A program made the translations under genes and the position numbers. Below, piece after piece: positions 1-5,057 of a stretch of DNA of 5,057 nt. The notes beneath the pieces are model-generated. The model was not told the origin of the DNA, searched no databases, and saw only the letters and a list, made by a program, of their open reading frames with translations. Position 1 is the first letter of the stretch. Every line of letters begins with the position of its first letter. This stretch comes from an uncultured Spongiibacteraceae bacterium (GTDB lineage Bacteria; Pseudomonadota; Gammaproteobacteria; Pseudomonadales; Dasaniaceae). Where the stretch lies: the NCBI GenBank assembly GCA_937969395.1, contig CALBVI010000109.1:1-5057 (forward strand), read 5' to 3'.

Positions 1-18
1 CCGCCGCCGCCGCCGCCA
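1..18 (+). repeat. CCG trinucleotide run encoding polyproline
   Basis: Five perfect CCG codons followed by CCA encode six prolines at the left edge of the window. The run may continue further left. Proline-rich stretches are expected in the periplasm-spanning part of TonB proteins. The use of one codon makes this a true DNA microsatellite, not just a proline-rich peptide. Confidence 0.7.
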
Positions 19-474
19 ACCATGCAGCAAGCTGTCATCGACACACCGGTTAACTTACAAATACAGGGTGCAGGGCCATCCATTCAAATGGTTAAAGTCG
101 AGCAACGTATTGAAGCGATTAAACCTGATATGCCGACCATCGATACCAGTAAAACCCAGTGGCAGCCACTGGAAGTTAACTGGGACGCCTTTGATCTCAA
201 TGATTTAGATGGCTTACCTGTCTTGCTATCACCCCTGCGCGTCACGTTTCCGAAAAGCTTAACGCGCAAAGGTATCCACAAAGTACTGGTTAAATTGGAT
301 GTGATGATTGATGAGCAGGGACAGGCAACACTGATTAATATTACTTCAAACCCTCACCCCGAATTGATCAGCGAAATTCAGCGACTAGTACGAACCAGCC
401 GCTTTACCGCCCCAAAAAAAGACAATCAATCCGTACGGGCACGTTTTATTTGGCCCGTGGAAATAGAATCTTGA
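1..474 (+). CDS. TonB-like energy transducer, C-terminal part (5' end outside window)
   Basis: The reading frame is open from base 1 and begins with six proline codons and a threonine before the first ATG at 22. The gene therefore starts left of the window, and the ATG at 22 is an internal Met. The 157 visible residues comprise a proline stretch, a linker (about 8-70) and a TonB-type C-terminal domain (about 72-157). The domain shows a Phe-Pro start (83-84), a Lys-Gly-Ile turn, the 'IDEQGQA' strand-turn, 'SNPHPEL', and a 'SRFTAP' segment where TonB proteins usually have Trp-x-Phe-x-Pro. TonB spans the periplasm and passes proton-motive energy from ExbB/ExbD to outer-membrane receptors through this domain. 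The inner-membrane anchor is not visible. The next gene encodes a TPR protein, as in many ExbB-ExbD-TonB-TPR operons. The domain is divergent, so the precise receptor partner is unknown and a general TonB-fold periplasmic protein is the main alternative. Confidence 0.75.
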   Translation, partial: PPPPPPTMQQAVIDTPVNLQIQGAGPSIQMVKVEQRIEAIKPDMPTIDTSKTQWQPLEVNWDAFDLNDLDGLPVLLSPLRVTFPKSLTRKGIHKVLVKLDVMIDEQGQATLINITSNPHPELISEIQRLVRTSRFTAPKKDNQSVRARFIWPVEIES

Positions 475-485
475 GTAAGAAAATT

Positions 486-1913
486 ATGTTTAAACTGCTA
501 TCGACACTGCTATCGACAATGCTTTGCTCCAACGAGCGTCTTTCACAAACCGGAAAGCTAACAACACTATTGGCATTGCTACTTGCCGCCCCCCTCAGCA
601 ATGCCAATATAGAAATAAAACTACAGGCCCCAGACTGGGAATTTTTATTAAACAATCAACCGCTGGCGCAAACCGAAGCACAACTCGCACCGAATGAAAG
701 TCGCTTTGCCAGCGTGCTGCAACCCTTACTGGCCAGCCAAGATACTAACGCGGTACTACGTGCCTTTGAAAAACGTAACATCAACAATGACAGTGCTGCT
801 TTACGTCAATTGCGCGGGCAAATACTACTCAGTTTAAAGCGCTACCAAGAAGCAGAACAGGCATTAACCGCGGCGCTAGCATTAATGCCTGACTTGGCAT
901 TAACGCATCGCAGCCTCAGCATGATTTATATGATTGATAAACGCTATGACAAGGCGGGCCACCATTTGCGCCGAGCTATTGAACTCGGTGTCGCCGACGC
1001 GCAAGTCTACGGTCAACTAGCCTATGTCAATTTACAATTAGGGCAAGCTGCCAGTGCGCTAGCAGGTTACCAATATGCACTTTTTCTTGACCCAGAAAAC
1101 AAGCAATGGAGTCAGGGATTGCTCTACGCATTAATCAACAGTCAAGCCTTCGACCAAGCGCAAGCACTGCTAGAAACTATGTTACAAACTGCCCCCAACA
1201 ACACCGATTTGTGGTTGCAGCGCAGCCAAATTGCAATGAGACAAGATAGACCGCTACAGGCCATCAGCAGTCTTGAAACTGCTTTACAATTGGGCGGCAA
1301 CAATATTGACAACAACGTCGATAATCTTGCCACCATCGCACAATTACATATTCAAAGTGGCAGTCCCAGTCGTGCCGTCGACTTACTGGCAAATAATATT
1401 CAACAGTTTATTGGCAATGAAAAGAATTCAAAAATTGATGTTGTCGATCAAATCTGTGCTTGGCTAGTATTTCAACAACAGTGGCAACAACTCGCCACAT
1501 TAACTCAGTCATTAGAAAAAAATAATGTAGCTTTAACGCCAACTTACCGCTCGCGCTTTGCGGTTTATCGCGCGCAATTAGCCTTGCATAATGATAATAA
1601 GACAAGTGCAAAAAATAATTTAGAACAAGCGGTTAACGACGACCCAAGCAATGGTGAGGCACTGCTTACACTCGCCAATCTATTACGAGACCAACATAAC
1701 CTCGACCGCGCTCTGCTCTACTATGTGCGCGCCGAAGCATTATCCGATTACAAAGAGCGCGCACTATTAGGACACGCGCAACTAGAAATAGATCGACAAG
1801 ATTATAGCGAAGCATTGCGCCTACTACGCCAAGTCGCACAAAACAATCCAACGCGCAGCGACATTTTAGCTAACATTCAATCGCTTGAAAATTTAGTACT
1901 TAATCAAAGCTGA
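486..1913 (+). CDS. Exported tetratricopeptide-repeat protein downstream of TonB
   Basis: This 475-residue protein consists mainly of TPR helix pairs. Recognisable repeats lie at about 104-137, 138-171, 172-205, 206-239 and 240-270, with two more at 388-420 and 422-455; the helical segment between (about 280-385) is degenerate. Typical TPR positions are visible, for example 'LKRYQEAEQALTAALALMPD' and 'ALFLDPEN'. The N-terminus carries an export signal with an unusually long start: a basic/polar region to about residue 24, a hydrophobic core 'LTTLLALLLAAPL', and a probable cleavage after Ser-Asn-Ala (38-40). The mature protein should be periplasmic or membrane-associated and act as a protein-protein scaffold, probably for the adjacent TonB complex. 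I chose ATG 486, 11 bases after the TonB stop, with a weak purine-rich ribosome site. TTG 471, whose TTGA overlaps the TonB stop, and ATG 519 are in-frame alternatives. The exact function is not known from sequence. Confidence 0.82.
   Translation: MFKLLSTLLSTMLCSNERLSQTGKLTTLLALLLAAPLSNANIEIKLQAPDWEFLLNNQPLAQTEAQLAPNESRFASVLQPLLASQDTNAVLRAFEKRNINNDSAALRQLRGQILLSLKRYQEAEQALTAALALMPDLALTHRSLSMIYMIDKRYDKAGHHLRRAIELGVADAQVYGQLAYVNLQLGQAASALAGYQYALFLDPENKQWSQGLLYALINSQAFDQAQALLETMLQTAPNNTDLWLQRSQIAMRQDRPLQAISSLETALQLGGNNIDNNVDNLATIAQLHIQSGSPSRAVDLLANNIQQFIGNEKNSKIDVVDQICAWLVFQQQWQQLATLTQSLEKNNVALTPTYRSRFAVYRAQLALHNDNKTSAKNNLEQAVNDDPSNGEALLTLANLLRDQHNLDRALLYYVRAEALSDYKERALLGHAQLEIDRQDYSEALRLLRQVAQNNPTRSDILANIQSLENLVLNQS
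495..518 (+). repeat. Perfect 12-bp tandem duplication in the TPR gene signal region
   Basis: The unit CTGCTATCGACA occurs twice back to back (495-506 and 507-518) with no mismatch. It is in frame and encodes Leu-Leu-Ser-Thr twice, just after the chosen start codon and just before the alternative ATG at 519. It lengthens the region before the signal-peptide hydrophobic core by four residues. Confidence 0.9.
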
Positions 1914-1925
1914 TATCAATAAAAA

Positions 1926-1953
1926 ATAGCTATGGCATTATTTTAGTCATGCC
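1926..1953. terminator. Weak hairpin between convergent genes, possible terminator
   Basis: The 47-base gap between the convergent TPR and kinase genes holds a 5-bp stem (GGCAT at 1934-1938, ATGCC at 1949-1953) with a 10-base loop, next to the small palindrome ATAGCTAT (1926-1933). Read on the minus strand, a run of six T (1921-1926) follows several bases later, so it could end kinase transcription. On the plus strand no T-run follows. The stem is short and AT-rich DNA gives such hairpins by chance. Confidence 0.3.
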
Positions 1954-1960
1954 GAAAAGA

Positions 1961-3367
1961 TTAACTCGGAAAAATTAAACTAACTTTAAGCCCATAGCTT
2001 TTCTTTTCATCATCTTGATGAAAAGCATAGTCCAACTCAAGTTTCGCATCGTGCAAATCGGCAATCGCTTTAACTAATGCCAAACCCAAACCGTTACCTT
2101 TGGTATGACGGCTTTGGTCAAGTCGATACATAGGTTCCAACACTCGATCACGCTGATCTAAGGGAATACCTGAGCCATGATCTATAACCGTGATACAACT
2201 ACCGTCAACTAACAACCTAATTTGACTATTCGGTGGCGTGTGGCGAATAGCATTTTCTAATAAGTTAGCCATTAATTGAATAAGCAACTCTCTATCACCA
2301 AGAATCGTCACATCACCTTCTATTTCAATACTAAACTGGTGGCCAGCATCTTCGATAACAGCCGCATAAATTTCAGCAGTTTCCTCCGCAAGCTCCTTCA
2401 CAGATAATGATTTAAAATGTGCTTTTCGTTCGCCAGAATCAATACAAGCAATGCGCAAAATAGCTTCGAAGGTATTTATCATTTGATCGGTTTGCAGCAA
2501 AAGACTTTCTAAGACTTCGCCTTGTACGTTACCATTTTTTTCTAACAAAGCGCTTTCTAATCGCGCCCGCATTCTCGCCAGCGGTGTTTTTAAATCGTGG
2601 GCGATATTCACGGATAAATTTTTCATTTGCTGCAATAGAACTTCAATACGAGCACTGGTCGCATCAATTTTTGCTGCGACTCTATCCAAGTCGTCACGTA
2701 ATATCGGTGGTTTAATTTTTACATTAAAATCACCACTAGCAATTTGATCAAGGGCTTGATTAATCTGATTAATACGCCGCTGATGAAACAAGCCTATAAG
2801 CAACCCAATCAGCAACGTAATGACAATGACAGCCGAACTAATAAAAAAGAAAATCTGTCCGATAAGATCCTCTACATCGTGAATATGCTCTCGACTTAAC
2901 GCCACCACTAAGGTGCCACCATTTATCTTTTTCGACAATATTCGCCAACCATTAGTTTTATAATCGGGAAGGGTCGCTCCTCGAAAATTGTCATGGCCAT
3001 CTGCCTGAAACAAGCGGTTACTATTGTTACCTATCCATGGATTATGACCGTGAACTTTCCCATCAGCAGAACGAAAACTAGCAAACCGCTCATCATTAGC
3101 AACATAATTTAGAGTGTCAGGCCTAACATCAGACCGACCTAATACGTCACTCCATACTTGATGAAGCAAAACTAATTTATTATCAATACGCTGATGCAAC
3201 TCGTGATTAATTAACCAGGCTGCAACATTGCCTGCGACTAAAAATAATATTAACAGCGTTACCGTTACTAGCGCGGTTTGTCTCAACGCCGTCATGCTGC
3301 GTAAACGTTTAAGTTTAATTTGTGGTTTCAAACCATTAAACATTTTATTAATCTTCTGCCAATTCAT
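1961..3367 (-). CDS. Sensor histidine kinase, EnvZ-like, membrane-bound
   Basis: This 468-residue inner-membrane sensor kinase is the partner of the adjacent response regulator. In order it shows a basic N-tail, TM1 (about 31-53), a periplasmic sensor region of about 115 residues (54-167) that I do not recognise, TM2 (about 168-194), a HAMP linker (about 195-247), and the dimerisation/phosphoacceptor helix 'NIAHDLKTPL' with His257. The ATPase domain has an N box (Asn368 and Asn372), a G1 box Asp396-His-Gly-Ser-Gly-Ile-Pro, and a G2 box 'KGNGLGLALVKAI' (423-435). The F box is weak, reading 'VLEPMYRLD' with Leu and Met where Phe is usual. All catalytic residues are present. I chose ATG 3367 because GGAG lies 6 bases upstream; this overlaps the regulator gene by 20 bases and implies translational coupling. 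GTG 3379 and ATG 3343 are in-frame alternatives. The signal sensed cannot be told from the sequence. Confidence 0.93.
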   Translation of the reverse strand: MNWQKINKMFNGLKPQIKLKRLRSMTALRQTALVTVTLLILFLVAGNVAAWLINHELHQRIDNKLVLLHQVWSDVLGRSDVRPDTLNYVANDERFASFRSADGKVHGHNPWIGNNSNRLFQADGHDNFRGATLPDYKTNGWRILSKKINGGTLVVALSREHIHDVEDLIGQIFFFISSAVIVITLLIGLLIGLFHQRRINQINQALDQIASGDFNVKIKPPILRDDLDRVAAKIDATSARIEVLLQQMKNLSVNIAHDLKTPLARMRARLESALLEKNGNVQGEVLESLLLQTDQMINTFEAILRIACIDSGERKAHFKSLSVKELAEETAEIYAAVIEDAGHQFSIEIEGDVTILGDRELLIQLMANLLENAIRHTPPNSQIRLLVDGSCITVIDHGSGIPLDQRDRVLEPMYRLDQSRHTKGNGLGLALVKAIADLHDAKLELDYAFHQDDEKKSYGLKVSLIFPS

Positions 3368-4028
3368 AACCGGCTCCACGAACAGTACGTATTAGCTTTT
3401 CTTCATAAGATCGATCAATTTTACTTCGCAAGCGACTAATGTGAGTTTCAACAACACTGGTGGTTGGATCAAATCGCAAATCCCAAATTCGTTCTAATAA
3501 CATGGTCTTGGTAAGCACACGACCTGGATTGCGTAAAAACAATTCAAGCAATTGAAATTCTTTGGTATTTAAATCGATAGCTTGGCCCTGCCTCGTACAT
3601 TGCCGCTTAATTAAATCGAGCGTTAAATCTTTCACCTGCAACGTCGTTACTTCTTCCTGCATACTCGTACTATTACGGCGCTCAAGCGCATTAACTCTTG
3701 CCAACAACTCGGTAAAAGCAAAAGGCTTGCCGAGGTAATCATCGCCACCAGCTTCTAAGCCTTCAACTCGGTCGCCAACGTTTGTCAATGCGGTTAAAAA
3801 AAGAACCGGCGTAGCATTCTTCACCGCTCTCATCGCTTTTAACACTGACAAGCCATCTAAGCCGGGAGTCATGCGATCCAAAACAGCAATATCATAATGT
3901 TGATCAGTCGTAGCCGTTAACGCCTGACTACCATCTTGAAACCAATCGACAATATGACCGGCACGTCTTAAACCAGTACCGATCCACTCGCCCAGTTCTC
4001 GATCATCTTCTAATACTAAAATACGCAT
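3348..4028 (-). CDS. OmpR/PhoB-family response regulator
   Basis: This 226-residue cytoplasmic transcription factor has the normal length for the OmpR/PhoB family. The receiver domain (1 to about 117) has the acidic pocket Glu7-Asp8-Asp9, phosphoacceptor Asp51 in 'VLDRMTPGLDG', switch Thr79, Tyr98 in 'GGDDYLGKPF' and conserved Lys101-Pro102. The winged-helix DNA-binding domain (about 129-226) shows the family pattern 'LNTKEFQLLELFLRNPGRVL', a recognition helix around 'SVVETHISRLRSKID' (191-205) and the wing 'IRTVRGAGYEL'. The ATG at 4028 is preceded by AAGGCGG at 4040-4034, a good ribosome site. It is the first gene of a two-gene operon with the kinase, which should phosphorylate Asp51. Family members usually bind direct or inverted repeats; the palindrome at 4173-4186, about 145 bases upstream, is a candidate autoregulatory site. 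Its regulon is unknown; the divergent sulfatase gene is a plausible target. Confidence 0.95.
   Translation of the reverse strand: MRILVLEDDRELGEWIGTGLRRAGHIVDWFQDGSQALTATTDQHYDIAVLDRMTPGLDGLSVLKAMRAVKNATPVLFLTALTNVGDRVEGLEAGGDDYLGKPFAFTELLARVNALERRNSTSMQEEVTTLQVKDLTLDLIKRQCTRQGQAIDLNTKEFQLLELFLRNPGRVLTKTMLLERIWDLRFDPTTSVVETHISRLRSKIDRSYEEKLIRTVRGAGYELAED
3374..3377 (-). promoter_or_regulatory. Ribosome binding site deciding the kinase start
   Basis: GGAG on the minus strand, inside the 3' end of the regulator gene, sits 6 bases before the ATG at 3367. It supports that start over the GTG at 3379, which overlaps this motif, and over the ATG at 3343, which has only a weaker GAAGA sequence upstream. 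Confidence 0.6.
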
Positions 4029-4033
4029 ATTTA

Positions 4034-4040
4034 CCGCCTT
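4034..4040 (-). promoter_or_regulatory. Ribosome binding site of the response regulator
   Basis: AAGGCGG on the minus strand lies 5 bases before the ATG at 4028 and fixes that start. No competing in-frame start is needed, since the protein begins at the canonical first strand of the receiver fold ('MRILVLEDD'). Confidence 0.6.
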
Positions 4041-4153
4041 ACAATACTAGATGGCCTGTTTGTGATTAGGGCACCCATCGCTATTAAGTTAACTGGTCTA
4101 GCGCCAAACTCCCACGGGCATGAAACCACATCAATATTACTCGTATAGCCTCA

Positions 4154-4182
4154 CTTATATCAGCCATAAGCTTTACAAATTT
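4154..4182 (-). promoter_or_regulatory. Possible leftward promoter for the two-component operon
   Basis: On the minus strand a -10-like TATAAG lies at 4159-4154. With 17-bp spacing its -35 position falls on the same six bases at the palindrome centre (4177-4182). It would start a transcript roughly 120 bases before the regulator ATG. The -10 is imperfect and the -35 is absent, so this depends on the operator idea. Confidence 0.3.
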
Positions 4183-4186
4183 GTAA
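4173..4186. promoter_or_regulatory. 14-bp perfect palindrome, candidate operator
   Basis: TTACAAATTTGTAA reads identically on both strands. It lies in the divergent spacer, 23 bases centre-to-centre from a TATAAT on the right and from a TATAAG (minus strand) on the left. Its half-sites (TTACA/TGTAA) resemble, from memory, the inverted repeats bound by OmpR-family regulators of the CusR/CopR type. The natural candidate binder is the adjacent response regulator. Binding is inferred and a chance AT-rich palindrome is possible. Confidence 0.45.
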
Positions 4187-4205
4187 GATTGATGACAGCT
4201 ATAAT
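4177..4205 (+). promoter_or_regulatory. Possible rightward promoter (TATAAT)
   Basis: A consensus -10 hexamer TATAAT lies at 4200-4205. A -35 at 17-bp spacing would be 4177-4182 (AAATTT), which is far from consensus and lies in the centre of the palindrome. That arrangement fits an activator-dependent promoter. A transcript from here would carry a leader of about 345 bases before the sulfatase start. Confidence 0.35.
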
Positions 4206-4335
4206 TAAGGTGTATCGTTTAAGATAATGCCCTATATACAATCACAAGCGATTAAATTTGATAGCTAATCCGTCTTATCGAAAAGTCACTTACACGATTA
4301 ACCGAATATTTAATGCAAAAGTTGTCGCTAGATTT

Positions 4336-4410
4336 ATGCTATTAACGACAGCAATGTACAGTGTAGCGCTAATTAATATTTTTTACGGCTGTACGTTTTT
4401 CTATAGTTAA
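4336..4410 (+). CDS. Possible small hydrophobic peptide in the sulfatase leader
   Basis: ATG 4336 opens a 24-residue frame (MLLTTAMYSVALINIFYGCT...) ending at TAA 4408. Most of it is hydrophobic, like a single membrane segment. The same frame is open upstream back to 4228, and a TTG at 4258 would give 50 residues with a basic, polar N-terminal half ('NPSYRKVTYTINRIFNAK'). No convincing ribosome site precedes either start. AT-rich non-coding DNA easily produces hydrophobic short frames, so this is only a candidate. Confidence 0.15.
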   Translation: MLLTTAMYSVALINIFYGCTFFYS

Positions 4411-4545
4411 CAATAGTTTCCCGCTTATAAAATCAGCGGCGTCACACCGAGCTTATTTTATACTAAAAGAAAGTCGCTTATTTTAAAGCTGCTCAATTTC
4501 CAAATATTGAATTTCAAACCCATCAATTTTAAAACTAATAATTAC

Positions 4546-4551
4546 GGAGGT
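4546..4551 (+). promoter_or_regulatory. Strong ribosome binding site of the sulfatase gene
   Basis: GGAGGT is a near-perfect Shine-Dalgarno sequence 4 bases before the ATG at 4556. It is the strongest in the window and fixes the sulfatase start, which is also supported by the signal peptide that begins there. Confidence 0.8.
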
Positions 4552-4555
4552 AAGA

Positions 4556-5057
4556 ATGCTCAGCACTCATCGGACTCTTTTATACATTTGCGCACTATTT
4601 TTTCTCACTGCATCACTTACTAGCTTTGCACAAACCAACAACAACGAACCCGCTAAACAGCCTAATTACATCCTAATGATTGGCGATGATATGGCCGTAG
4701 AAACCTTAGATTGCTACGGCATCGGCAAAGAAACTGCCCACACTCCCAACATTAATCAACTCTGTGACACTGGCGTACGCTTTGACAATTTTTGGTCACA
4801 GCCAGTCTGCTCCCCTACCCGAGCCACGCTATTAACCGGTCAATATGGTTTTGAAAATGGCGTCGGCAGCCCAGTACTTGGAGTACCCAATGTAGAGTGG
4901 AATATTCCTACTAGCAATGAAAGCCAACAAAGAGGCCGAGGCGGTGAAGGTACCGGTCAGCGCCAAGGACAAAGACAGGGGCAAGGGCAGAGACAAGGCC
5001 AACAAGCAGCGCAAGACACTAGCAACATACCTCGCCCCGGTTTAAAGCCTGAGGCCT
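4556..5057 (+). CDS. Secreted type I sulfatase, N-terminal part (3' end outside window)
   Basis: The frame is open from ATG 4556 to the right edge (167 residues plus one base). A Sec signal peptide (basic start, hydrophobic core about 8-22) has a probable cut after Ser-Phe-Ala (23-25), so the enzyme acts in the periplasm or outside. The mature part begins with the sulfatase core strand 'NYILMIGDDMA', with Asp44 and Asp45 as calcium ligands, then 'HTPNINQLCDTGVRFDNFW' and the signature Cys85-Ser-Pro-Thr-Arg89 followed by 'ATLLTGQYG'. In this family the Cys is oxidised to formylglycine by a maturation enzyme, and the residue attacks sulfate esters. The class is certain but the substrate is not; marine homologues often act on sulfated polysaccharides. 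A Gln/Gly/Arg-rich stretch (about 124-153) interrupts the usual sequence just after the signature. The gene is divergent from the two-component operon. Roughly two thirds or more of a normal sulfatase lies beyond the window. Confidence 0.93.
   Translation, partial: MLSTHRTLLYICALFFLTASLTSFAQTNNNEPAKQPNYILMIGDDMAVETLDCYGIGKETAHTPNINQLCDTGVRFDNFWSQPVCSPTRATLLTGQYGFENGVGSPVLGVPNVEWNIPTSNESQQRGRGGEGTGQRQGQRQGQGQRQGQQAAQDTSNIPRPGLKPEA
4958..5005 (+). repeat. Imperfect Gln-Gly/Gln-Arg codon repeat in the sulfatase
   Basis: Sixteen codons alternate CAR (Gln) with GGN (Gly) or AGR/CGC (Arg), giving 'QRQGQRQGQGQRQGQQ'. Six-base units (CAR GGN / CAR AGR) are repeated imperfectly. The plus strand has no T from 4958 to 5019, a run of 62 bases. 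Third positions vary, so the repeat has either diverged or is selected at the protein level. Confidence 0.8.

Larger units (their letters stand above)
4029..4555. other. 527-base divergent intergenic region
   Basis: This spacer separates the minus-strand two-component operon from the plus-strand sulfatase gene. It is AT-rich and contains a palindromic candidate operator (4173-4186) flanked by outward -10-like hexamers, a short open frame for a hydrophobic peptide (ending 4410), an AT-rich TATAAAAT element (4426-4433) that could be part of a sulfatase-proximal promoter but lacks a clear -35, and a strong ribosome site (4546-4551). I see no tRNA, no recognisable riboswitch, no insertion-sequence end and no strong rho-independent terminator in it. 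Confidence 0.7.

Noticed and set aside
84..281. Minus-strand open frame of 65 codons
   Set aside because: It lies wholly inside the TonB-like coding frame, shows no domain pattern and has no role in the operon layout.
450..485. TTG at 450 as the start of the TPR protein
   Set aside because: It would overlap the TonB gene by 25 bases, adds a basic, non-signal-like extension, and has no good ribosome site. ATG 486, or possibly TTG 471, fits better.
1142..1851. Several short open frames on both strands inside the TPR gene
   Set aside because: They overlap a continuous TPR-repeat frame and show no recognisable motifs; they are out-of-frame shadows.
4227..4268. 13-residue open frame starting with ATG after the TATAAT
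   Set aside because: It is very short, has no ribosome site at proper spacing and shows no leader-peptide-like run of one amino acid.
4421..4439. Hairpin CCGCT / AGCGG with a 9-base loop as a terminator
   Set aside because: The stem is only 5 bp and no T-run follows on either strand, so it is not a credible rho-independent terminator.
4958..5005. CRISPR-like or phage attachment repeat
   Set aside because: The units are codon-sized, contiguous and in frame with no spacers; the repeat is part of the sulfatase protein.
4832..5014. Minus-strand open frame with Leu/Ser/Pro repeats
   Set aside because: It is the antisense shadow of the Gln/Gly/Arg repeat in the sulfatase gene, whose signature motif and signal peptide prove the plus strand is coding.

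Overview
The window comes from a Gram-negative bacterium, most likely a marine or aquatic gammaproteobacterium. The evidence is a TonB-type energy transducer, an EnvZ/OmpR-type two-component pair, Sec-type signal peptides, moderate GC with AT-rich spacers, and an exported sulfatase. No taxonomic marker gene is present, so this is an inference. No rRNA, tRNA, insertion sequence or CRISPR array is visible.

Layout. (1) At 1-474 (+) is the 3' part of a TonB-like gene, cut by the left edge inside a proline-codon run. (2) Eleven bases after it (or overlapping it, if an upstream TTG start is used) is a 475-residue exported TPR-repeat protein at 486-1913 (+). A TonB gene followed by a TPR gene is the usual tail of ExbB/ExbD/TonB operons in such bacteria, so the rest of that operon probably lies left of the window. 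(3) A 47-base spacer separates this block from a convergent two-component operon on the minus strand: response regulator at 4028-3348, then histidine kinase at 3367-1961, overlapping by 20 bases. (4) A 527-base spacer at 4029-4555 follows. It holds a perfect 14-bp palindrome lying exactly midway between two outward-facing -10-like hexamers. (5) At 4556 to the right edge (+) is the start of a secreted type I sulfatase. It has a signal peptide, the DD metal-binding motif and the Cys-Ser-Pro-Thr-Arg formylglycine signature, followed by a Gln/Gly/Arg low-complexity insert.

How the parts may work together (inference). TonB with its TPR partner would energise uptake through an outer-membrane receptor, and the sulfatase would desulfate an external or periplasmic substrate such as an algal polysaccharide. 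The two-component system sits between them, divergent from the sulfatase, and could control one or both. Nothing in the sequence proves that link; the palindrome between the two divergent units is the best concrete clue.

No wholly new system is evident. The items most worth a second look are the symmetric divergent operator/promoter region, the repeat-rich insert in the sulfatase, a possible small membrane peptide in the sulfatase leader, and a perfect in-frame 12-bp duplication in the signal region of the TPR gene.
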